A stretch of DNA of 20,294 nucleotides from contig JAUCBJ010002724.1 in the NCBI GenBank assembly GCA_032718475.1, positions 1 through 20,294 on the forward strand, written 5' to 3'. Position 1 is the first letter of the stretch; each line of letters starts with the position of its first letter. Made by a program: the position numbers and the translations under genes. The DNA comes from Nemertoderma westbladi. Taxonomy: Eukaryota; Xenacoelomorpha; Nemertodermatida; Nemertodermatidae. This document shows positions 16,801 to 20,294 of this stretch, in pieces. The notes beneath the pieces were generated by a model. The model ran no database searches. It worked only from the letters and a program-made list of their open reading frames with translations, and was not told where the DNA came from.

Positions 16801-17076
16801 GACGTGGTTGAAGGCTATTATACTCGCGCAAATAGCTAGTAGCTTCGCGGCCAGTAGCTACTGGTTTTGCGGCAAGTAGCCACTGGCTGCGGCCAGTAGC
16901 GCTAGTGGCCGTGGCTATTAACTATTGGCGACGACCCAGTAGCTAGTCCAACTGACCAATAACAATCACCTAATTTTATATCCATTACCAGTATTTATTC
17001 AACTAACCTCTTTCCAGAGAATAAATTTCGACCCTTGTGTCAAAAATCCGGGAACAACCGTGCTAAATGACGACAT
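4522..17076 (-). CDS. PLCB: Phospholipase C beta, N-terminal 339 residues (six exons, continues beyond the window)
   Basis: PLC-beta enzymes are cytosolic and membrane-associated. They hydrolyse PtdIns(4,5)P2 to IP3 and diacylglycerol downstream of Gq-coupled receptors. Six exons join with matching phases at every junction: residues 1-23, 24-72, 73-120, 121-165, 167-237 and 239-339, with Arg166 and Phe238 split between exons. In order they give the N-terminus (SKFILWKE), the PH domain (VDRYGYFLYW, TVATSADLVNVSFTNFV), an EF-hand region (YLTSHQFLDFL, QRDPRLNELL, ISQSGFMRFLLSDDN) and the start of the X box (PLAHYFINSSHNTYLT). Catalytic His is residue 334, close to its position in known PLC-beta proteins. 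From memory, the LTG ending and the DLVN-SFT block look more like the beta-4/NorpA class than beta 1-3; this subtype call is tentative. The remaining X, Y and C2 exons should lie left of position 1. Introns 4 and 5 hold a J-protein gene and a retrotransposon. Confidence 0.87.
4827..5497 (-). other. PLC-beta intron 5, part left of the retrotransposon
   Basis: The stretch contains a fold-back of about 140 bp (4951-5092) and a TACTGTACAGTA palindrome near 5203. The rest is unremarkable AT-rich sequence with no coding potential that I can support. The whole intron spans 4827-8960, of which 5530-8936 is inserted retrotransposon. Confidence 0.6.
4951..5092. repeat. Imperfect inverted repeat (fold-back or MITE-like)
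   Basis: The left arm TATGGTGGGTCTCTTTTGG, followed by CCAAAACCTCTAACC, matches in reverse complement the right side, GATAGAGGTTTTGAGCC followed by AAAGAGACACCATGATA. The arms are about 45 bp with mismatches. Towards the centre, GAGGTTGTGTGTAAC faces GTTGTACACAACACAAC. No clear target-site duplication is visible. Confidence 0.65.
5498..5529. repeat. Target-site duplication, left copy (32 bp)
   Basis: These 32 bases, from ATAGTCTATGG to CACAATTCTTG, recur exactly at 8937-8968. They flank the retrotransposon immediately on both sides. Read on the minus strand they contain CAAGAATT/GTGAGT, so this copy is a decoy of the PLC-beta exon-5 splice donor inside the intron. Confidence 0.9.
5530..8936 (+). 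mobile_element. RTE-like non-LTR retrotransposon, near full length, inactive
   Basis: The element is about 3.4 kb, bounded by a 32-bp direct repeat (5498-5529 and 8937-8968), and ends in a short TAGTAGTAGTAA tail. It encodes one endonuclease plus reverse transcriptase polyprotein and no visible separate ORF1. Size, layout and the trinucleotide tail suit the RTE group, but a related jockey-superfamily clade is possible. Its orientation is opposite to the host gene. One in-frame stop, two frameshifts in the reverse-transcriptase region and a changed catalytic residue show that it can no longer move by itself. Confidence 0.88.
5809..8895 (+). pseudogene. Broken endonuclease / reverse transcriptase ORF of the retrotransposon
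   Basis: The reading runs through three frames. An APE-type endonuclease spans about 5944-6720, with VGVQEHRMQ, LGDFNASL and the SSDHRL motif near its end. The reverse transcriptase follows at about 7290-8240: ASGVDGVPPEVFK, FRGISLISIAAKLYN, GFRKGRGTMEPI, motif A VDFFKAFDSVSR, motif B GVLQGDTLAPFLF. The C-terminal part has RLRFAGHC and DRELW. Breaks are a TGA at 6376-6378, an apparent one-base deletion near 7577-7582, and a slip in the A-run at 7745-7751. Motif C reads FADG instead of the expected FADD, with GGC at 8125-8127, so the second catalytic aspartate is lost. The frame upstream of 5809 (5576-5812) is proline-rich, lies in another frame and may be 5' leader. Confidence 0.88.
8937..8968. 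repeat. Target-site duplication, right copy, spanning the PLC-beta exon-5 donor
   Basis: This is an exact copy of 5498-5529. Its last 8 bases (8961-8968) are the end of PLC-beta exon 5 on the minus strand; the other 24 are intron beginning GTGAGT. Insertion therefore occurred across the splice site, yet the duplication kept one intact donor next to the exon. Confidence 0.9.
8961..9176 (-). CDS. PLCB: PLC-beta exon 5: EF-hand region
   Basis: The acceptor TTTTTTCTCCTAG ends at 9177 and the donor GTGAGT begins at 8960. The exon is 216 nt (1 + 71 codons + 2). The first base completes Arg166 (CG from exon 4 plus A) and the last two bases plus C of exon 6 make Phe238, giving QE-F-GAKKKPYLT across the junction. 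The encoded stretch runs FATLFSSSQEHRAIEDS to CIYYLSGRSNDTDKIFQE. On its own it is weakly conserved, but the phase match on both sides and the DKIFQEF-to-PYLT order fit the EF-hand region of PLC-beta. Confidence 0.82.
9177..10402 (-). other. PLC-beta intron 4, part left of the J-protein gene
   Basis: No gene is seen. The start holds a hairpin at 9232-9310 and another at 9368-9398. Around 9905-9990 there is a diverged, inverted fragment of the repeat found at 17830-19290 (ACTGCAAAGTGAAATATAAC here, GTTATATTTCACTTTGCAGT there). The rest is plain AT-rich sequence. Confidence 0.55.
9232..9310. repeat. Small inverted repeat with TAGTAG core
   Basis: GAAACTACTGTA at 9232-9243 is an exact inverted match to TACAGTAGTTTC at 9299-9310. 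The interior is rich in ACTACT/GTAGTAG. A second small hairpin follows: CCTACTAAA at 9368-9376 against TTTAGTAGG at 9390-9398. Confidence 0.6.
10403..10408 (-). terminator. Poly(A) signal of the J-domain gene
   Basis: AATAAA on the minus strand lies 21 bases beyond the TAG stop at 10430-10432, giving a very short 3' untranslated region. No poly(A) tract follows in genomic DNA. Confidence 0.55.
10430..11779 (-). CDS. Intronless J-domain (DnaJ-like) protein with C2HC and half-FYVE-like zinc motifs
   Basis: J proteins stimulate the ATPase of Hsp70 chaperones through the HPD motif. This 449-residue ORF begins with a clear J domain (residues 3-66: HYKTLGIGRSATAADIKKAF, HPD at 31-33, RRFKEINEAHEVL). 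Residues 70-215 are a low-complexity Asn/Gln/Thr/Lys/Ser-rich region. An aromatic stretch follows (FSFQYADSFGTFEGYFDFG), then a C2HC motif with Cys267, Cys270, His282 and Cys286, then an acidic, proline-rich linker. The C-terminus ends with Cys423-x2-Cys426 and HCRCCG (Cys438, Cys441), resembling the first half of a FYVE finger. It lacks the Gly/Phe and C-terminal substrate domains of canonical DnaJ, so it is a class-C type J protein; its client is unknown. The ATG has A at -3 and the frame is intact. It lies wholly inside PLC-beta intron 4 on the same strand and is locally GC-rich (about 10700-11060). Confidence 0.9.
   Translation of the reverse strand: MKDHYKTLGIGRSATAADIKKAFRSLALKFHPDKNKNPEAERRFKEINEAHEVLREENRKLTYDYDYRNYRNQSQATTTQQTNTGASTNQKRASPKWTSTQGQGPKSTNHRREGNTNGGNNANPNTGNSKGKKTSPSDKSERKSEWDWTKDFFNNKETSESFNFRFKRRQSEPNASKTNRRNSQDNCSEDSSKPNKPKVNATGTGPKPQKFDKNKRSFSFQYADSFGTFEGYFDFGRSFDEAFESMEFVWCGNAPDDEELDPRNPRCHYCGSQVPADQLARHQRVCLRFRTRYPDAYEDWRSKRDSSDPEPEPAPYDERPPWRSPIDEDSPSRSFRSRWSGELFGFDELKTALDEEEERIFSQKPRRHDIFDPDSTPFPKPRTSPIQDPYEDWLNSANTPRKSNDIFSDIRKGNWRSKLGEACLGCGETYRVDITKHCRCCGLKRTVFY
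11780..13026 (-). other. PLC-beta intron 4, part right of the J-protein gene
   Basis: This should include the promoter of the J-domain gene, but no clear core promoter element stands out. A loose fold-back lies at 12716-12965. Otherwise AT-rich with no gene that I can support. Confidence 0.5.
12716..12965. repeat. Imperfect inverted repeat with G/C tracts
   Basis: ACTGGACGCAA at 12724-12734 is the reverse complement of TTGCGTCCAGT at 12935-12945. A G-run precedes the first arm and a C-run (from about 12947) follows the second, in keeping with a longer decayed fold-back of roughly 230 bp. Confidence 0.5.
13027..13163 (-). CDS. PLCB: PLC-beta exon 4: end of PH domain to first EF-hand
   Basis: The acceptor CTACTTTCCCAG ends at 13164 and the donor is GTTAGA at 13026. 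The exon is 137 nt (45 codons plus CG). It encodes QWTDELHIVANKARNAKFSS, then LKCIEKEYVKLTTLLASSDG, then RVSLK. The QW-x-x-x-L start directly after an AK, and the later LEK-x-x-x-KL...DG-V pattern, are as in the PH/EF-hand junction of PLC-beta. Phase 0 in and phase 2 out match exons 3 and 5. Confidence 0.87.
13669..14215. repeat. Degraded repeat with three AAGTTTCAGCTT boxes
   Basis: AAGTTTCAGCTT occurs at 13669-13680, 13880-13891 and 13992-14003. Each is followed by a related purine-rich segment (GAACGGATAACAAATAGAGA, GAGCGGCGAAATGAAAG, AAACGGATTAAAAGCAAAGA). Downstream, GACAGACAGACATTTATT resembles tails of common invertebrate dispersed repeats. The boundaries are unclear. Confidence 0.5.
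14632..14652 (+). repeat. Poly-G tract (21 G)
   Basis: An uninterrupted run of G follows an A-run. It could form a quadruplex or strand-slippage site, and its exact length may be a sequencing estimate. Confidence 0.9.
14972..15115 (-). CDS. PLCB: PLC-beta exon 3: second half of PH domain
   Basis: The acceptor TATATTTTTCAAG ends at 15116 and the donor is GTAATA at 14971. The exon is 144 nt, 48 codons, phase 0 on both sides. It encodes DSKLKSSCNIGGAESLLLQD, then KTITVATSADLVNVSFTNFV, then TNSYSLAK. The KTITV...DLVNVSF.NF block is the conserved PH core of PLC-beta. The start at Asp73 follows TPK of exon 2, giving PK-DSKL as the family expects. Confidence 0.88.
15225..15304. repeat. Direct duplication, period 44 bp
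   Basis: AAAAAGTAAT starts at 15225 and again at 15269. Both are followed by GTCCTGTTTTACAT and CACATC with small differences; the second copy lacks a few internal bases. Confidence 0.75.
15363..15414. repeat. Cluster of TAGGCCTA palindromes
   Basis: GTAGGCCTAC-type palindromes occur three times here. They end in an 18-bp perfect palindrome, TACTGTAGGCCTACAGTA, at 15397-15414. More AGGCCT sites follow at about 15453 and 15543, and others occur near 2167 and 13470, which is frequent for such AT-rich DNA. Confidence 0.8.
15935..16102 (-). mobile_element. tRNA-derived SINE
   Basis: On the minus strand the first 70 bases look like a decayed tRNA: GCAGCTTGGTCTAGTGGTGA with a type-2 Pol III A box (TGGTCTAGTGG, 16086-16096) and B box GGTTCGATCCC (16043-16053). 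The anticodon region reads TTTCCAA, hinting at tRNA-Gly(UCC), but the stems do not pair well. About 100 bases of unrelated body follow and end near AAATAAAAG, as in SINEs. It shares the strand of the host gene. A plain tRNA pseudogene is the alternative. Confidence 0.72.
16185..16331 (-). CDS. PLCB: PLC-beta exon 2: first half of PH domain
   Basis: The acceptor TTTTTTTTATCTTTGAAG ends at 16332 and the donor is GTTGGT at 16184. The exon is 147 nt, 49 codons, phase 0 at both ends. It encodes EDTPAVAVTLKVDRYGYFLYW, then VTQSKTVDWIECCHIRDVRT, then GNLAKTPK. The VD-x-x-GYFLYW and IRDVRTG blocks are hallmarks of the PLC-beta N-terminal PH domain. Confidence 0.92.
16332..17007 (-). other. PLC-beta intron 1, with a GC-rich palindromic stretch
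   Basis: No gene is seen. From about 16567 to 16950 the sequence is built of AGTAGC, GGCCAGT, CTAGTGGCC and similar words in both orientations. GCTAGTGGCC at 16577-16586 recurs at 16901-16910, and TAGTTAATAG at 16599-16608 is inverted as CTATTAACTA at 16915-16924. The part at 16770-16930 is much richer in G+C than its surroundings. Confidence 0.55.
17008..17076 (-). CDS. PLCB: PLC-beta exon 1: start codon and N-terminus
   Basis: ATG at 17076-17074 (A at -3) starts 23 codons reading MSSFSTVVPGFLTQGSKFIL and then WKE, up to the donor GAG/GTTAGT at 17008/17007. VP-x-x-L-x-x-G-x-KF-x-x-W is the expected PLC-beta N-terminus, and it joins exon 2 in phase 0 to give WKE-EDTPAVAVTLKVD. A possible acceptor (TTACTAACAG) lies about 30 bases upstream of the ATG, so a non-coding first exon further right is possible. 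Confidence 0.82.
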
Positions 17077-17160
17077 ATTTCAAGGTACTTGGAAATATTC
17101 TCTCCTGTTAGTAATAAGTCAGCGCTACACTGCTACATACTGTAGAATTCTTAGTAAGGC

Positions 17161-17508
17161 CCGTGCTCCACTGGTAACTCATGAGTCGTATGTCATAAAG
17201 TCGTTTTCAGATTTTATCTAAGTCCGTATGTCAAAAGTATAGCTGATCCCGTGCTCCACTGGTAAGTCATTTCTTAAAAAATATAAGATGCGTCTCACAT
17301 TCGTTGCATACAGTAGTTATATAACCAAAGTAACCAATCATAGGCATATTGCCGGATATAACTCATGAGTCGTATGTCAAAAGATGGAACATGGGAAATA
17401 ATCACTTTCGACTCATGTCGTAACAAGCAATTTATGACATACCATTGAAACCAATGTGTTCCATAATTTATTTAGACTGATGACATATGACTTACCACTG
17501 GAGCACGG
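17161..17508. mobile_element. MITE-like element with terminal inverted repeats
   Basis: The left end CCGTGCTCCACTGGTAACTC is mirrored at the right end by ATGACTTACCACTGGAGCACGG (17487-17508). A second copy of the left end lies inside at 17249 (CCGTGCTCCACTGGTAAGTC), suggesting a nested or partly duplicated element. Variants of ATGAGTCGTATGTCA recur inside. I see no coding capacity and no certain target-site duplication. The element lies within 100 bases of the PLC-beta start codon. Confidence 0.75.
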
Positions 17509-17829
17509 TGTCGGCTAATTGTACCTTTGTTTGAATAAGCAACAAACTACTGTACAGCATGCAGAGGTGCCGATGTAGATCGAAACTGCAAAGTGAAATT
17601 CAATACCAACCCAACCAAACAACAGCCGAGTTTATATAGGCTAATACTGTTGTAAGTAAATTTGTTTAGGTCTACATATCTTTAGTTATTTAATTTGTTG
17701 TTAATAGACTAGCTGACCTGTTTTTTCAAAGTAAATCGTCTCACATTTCGTTTGATTTTCGTTCAATTTAATATAGAGTAGGCAGAAAATTAAGCTTTCA
17801 AATCAACAAAAAACAGCCAATACAAGCAA

Positions 17830-18385
17830 GGTGTTAGGGCCATATGAAGTATACCAAACTTTATGCTGTTTATGCTACAAAGTATTTTCTCTTTGCAGTT
17901 TCTTACCCCAAGTGAAGAATGCCAGGTTTACGAAAAACTATATAATAATCAAAACAATAAACGAATTAGTATCTGTACAGCTTAAAAGGCCCATGTGAAG
18001 AATACCAGGATTTCTGCCGTTATATTTCAATTTCACTTTGAAGTTACCCCCATGTGAAGAATACCAGGTTTTCACCAAATGCACAGGTTACAGAAGGGCT
18101 GAATCTAATCAAAACAATAAACGAATTAGTATATGTATAGAAGACAGAAATAAGCGCTGTAAAACACTTAATAAAGATAAATTAAAAAAATAAAAAATCT
18201 TCATTTATAAAATTCCAATAAAAAGTCGACCGAAAAGTGAATTCATGGTATTCTTCATCTTCACATGGGCGGAAACAAGCGTTATAAAAACTTAATAAAG
18301 GAGAAATTAAAGGCAAAATACAAATTCTTCATTAAAATTTCTATAAAATGTCTGCGAAAAGTGGAAATCTGGAATTCTTGAGATG
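17830..18385. repeat. Cluster of a MITE-like family, with one full copy at 18049-18269
   Basis: The full copy begins CCCATGTGAAGAATACCAGG (18049) and ends in the inverted form, GGTATTCTTCATCTTCACAT followed by GGG (18269). A partial left half lies at 17907-17985, sharing AATCAAAACAATAAACGAAT with the full copy, and a second left end is at about 17989. A right-half fragment lies at 18271-18380 (AAGCGTTATAAAAACTTAAT). Short spacers resembling GTTATATTTCACTTTG separate left ends. Confidence 0.8.
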
Positions 18386-18976
18386 GCTGTGTTGCTTAAC
18401 CCTTAATATCTTATATACTGTATCTTAATATCTTTAATCCCTTTATATCTTAATTAAATGATCCCACATATTTATTCTGAATTTAAGCTTTTAATTGGAA
18501 CAATATTTTATTATATTTCCAGAATTCTACAATTGTACGTTTAAATATAAAGTTGAAGGATTACAAGAAACCTCTAACCGCATAATGTGATATATACCAG
18601 CCACTTGTTTAATTACGTTGGAATTTATGATACGTTTAGTGAAGCACTGCGTGTTCTAATAATTAGTCATACTAAGTTCAAACTCAACACGATCAAAGTC
18701 TAAAATTTTAAGCATTAAGTAATCCAAGTAGTTAGTTTACTGTGTCGGTATTGGTCAACAGCGCGTTACCGTTTACAAAATAGTTTCGATTAATGGATTA
18801 CACATCATTACATCATCAGTTATATATAAATATAAAACAGTGAATCCGGAGTTATCCGACCAGATATAAAGTCAGTCGGTAGGGTAAGGGGCTCTGTCAA
18901 ATGATTCACCACCCTCAAATCGGCCATATGAAGTATACCAGACATTCTGATGTTATATTTCACTTTGCAGTTTACC

Positions 18977-19290
18977 CCCATGTGAAGAATGTCAGGGTTT
19001 TCACTAAAAAACCAGGATACAGAAGGGCTGATTCTAACCAAAACAATAAACGAATAAGTATACAGGTTATAAGAGAGAAATAAGCGCTATAAAATACTTA
19101 CTGTAATAAGGAGAAACTTGGATTAATTTATATAAGCGCTATAAAATACTTACTGTAATAAGGAGAAACTTGGATTAATTTATATAAGCGCTATAAAATA
19201 CTTACTGTAATAAGGAGAAACTTGGATTAATTTATAAAATCCCAGTTGAATTTCGATCAAAAAGTGAAAACCTGGTATTCTACACATGGG
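18977..19290. mobile_element. Second full copy of the same MITE-like family
   Basis: The start is CCCATGTGAAGAATGTCAGG (18977) and the end is CCTGGTATTCTACACATGGG (19290), an imperfect inverted pair. The interior shares ACAGAAGGGCTGA and AAAACAATAAACGAAT with the copy at 18049-18269. It is about 90 bp longer because of an internal triplication at 19080-19235. A flanking segment (18921-18976) carries the GTTATATTTCACTTTGCAGT spacer also seen near 9930 in inverted orientation. Confidence 0.8.
19080..19235. repeat. Triplicated 52-bp unit
   Basis: TAAGCGCTATAAAATACTTA starts at 19081, 19133 and 19185, and the three units appear identical, each closing with GGATTAATTTAT. The other copy of the element has one diverged unit at this place, so the triplication is private to this copy and recent. 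Confidence 0.93.
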
Positions 19291-19490
19291 CGCTCAAATC
19301 CCCCCCACAAAAAAACAAGCGTAGGCCCCTATTTTGTAAAAGTGTAAACCCACTGCAAAAAAAAAACGTAGGAATTGTCGAGTTAAATAGACGGAGGCTA
19401 TTTAGTTCCAAACAATCTACGAATTTATAAAAACCAAAAAGAGATAAACAGTAGGTCTACTACTTTCTACTCAACTAACGATCTGGGTGT

Positions 19491-19511
19491 GGGGGGGGGG
19501 GGGGGGGGGGG
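19491..19511 (+). repeat. Poly-G tract (21 G)
   Basis: An uninterrupted G run follows ATCTGGGTGT. It has the same orientation and apparent length as the tract at 14632-14652; the length may be approximate. Confidence 0.9.
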
Positions 19512-20294
19512 TCGGGTTGAGGTTTGCTCCAAATTAAATAAGAATACATGAAGTGTTAAGATACATTTTGGGTGGACTATAAAATTTAAAAATTTTCTAA
19601 AAATTTCATTTAGACACCCCTTAGGGGTCACAGCCAGAATTTGTTTATATTTTTACTTTAATTAAAATGCTTCATTAGATTCATTAGATTTTTTTTTGCA
19701 ATCTCACTAATAATACATTTTCAATTGAACCTTCTGGCGCAAAACTGTCTGTCAATAATATATGAATAATGTCCATTAATTTAATATTAAGCAATAAGAA
19801 ACACAATACCTTGTAGAGTTAAAAGCTGATTTCATTTCCGATGGCTACACTCTGACTGTCATACGGACGATCTGTGTGTCAAAATAAAAGAAAAATAGTA
19901 AAGTAAAGTAAAATAGATTTTGCTAAGTGATTGTCAGATTAGGAAACCTCATAAAAATCTGCTCTAGATGAATTTAAGAAAATGTGAAATTTCAATACCT
20001 TAGGACTAGGTTAATTCAGATTTATTAATAAACTAAAAGTACTAAAATTAATAATTAAATTATATATTAAAAGCACATTATTAAAATATCATACACCAGG
20101 AAACGAGTTTACAATTTGCCATCGATAATAAAATTACCTAATTAAATGCTGGAAAAATAAGAAATATTATAAATAAATAAAATCAAAAAAGTAAATCATG
20201 AACTATTCTATGAAGCACACCAGAAAATGTCAATTAATAGATAATTATCGAAGTACAATATAAATAAATACTAAAGTAGGAGCTACACTACCAT

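Larger units (their letters stand above)
17077..20294. other. Region upstream of PLC-beta: no gene, many repeats
   Basis: I see no supportable coding gene here. It contains the MITE-like element at 17161-17508, the repeat cluster at 17830-18385 and 18920-19290, a 21-base G-run at 19491-19511 and long AT-rich tracts to the window end. It should contain the PLC-beta promoter. A candidate non-coding exon on the minus strand (19810-19871) is too weak to call. Confidence 0.5.

Noticed and set aside
19080-19235. Direct repeats considered as a CRISPR array
   Set aside because: The units are contiguous 52-mers with no unique spacers, inside a transposon-like element of an animal genome.
19810-19871. 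Possible minus-strand exon (acceptor GACACACAG, donor AAG/GTATTG)
   Set aside because: All three frames contain stops. It could only be an untranslated first exon of PLC-beta, and there is no further support.

Overview
The window is animal (metazoan) nuclear DNA. It is AT-rich, its genes are split by GT-AG introns, and it carries non-LTR retrotransposons, a tRNA-derived SINE, several inverted-repeat (MITE-like) elements and long low-complexity stretches. The mix of genes and repeats suits a marine invertebrate, possibly a deuterostome such as an echinoderm, but the sequence does not settle the species.

The backbone is one gene on the minus strand. Six exons at 17008-17076, 16185-16331, 14972-15115, 13027-13163, 8961-9176 and 4522-4826 join in a consistent reading phase. 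Together they encode about the first 339 residues of a phosphoinositide phospholipase C of the beta class: N-terminus, PH domain, EF-hand region and the start of the catalytic X box, ending at the catalytic histidine motif SHNTYLT. No later exon was found before the window ends, so the rest of the catalytic domain should lie to the left of position 1.

Other genes and elements sit in its introns. Intron 4 holds an intronless J-domain protein gene on the same strand (10430-11779), with a C2HC zinc motif and a C-terminal half-FYVE-like cysteine cluster. Intron 5 holds a nearly complete but dead RTE-like retrotransposon (5530-8936). It is flanked by a 32-bp target-site duplication that copied the exon-5 splice donor. 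To the left of exon 6, on the opposite strand, a two-exon gene (869-970 and 3326-4363) encodes a predicted secreted fibrinogen-related protein: signal peptide, long coiled coil, and a fibrinogen-like domain lacking its first subdomain. Its intron contains a 685-bp tandem repeat in about 2.3 copies. Its poly(A) signal lies just before the phospholipase exon-6 donor, so the two transcripts may overlap tail to body.

The left edge (2-394) is a degraded 3' end of another non-LTR element. The right part (17077-20294) has no recognisable gene. It holds an inverted-repeat element just upstream of the phospholipase start and two full copies plus fragments of another inverted-repeat family, one copy with a 52-bp triplication. 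Gene calls rest on reading the translations, splice sites and phases by eye; no database or transcript evidence was available.
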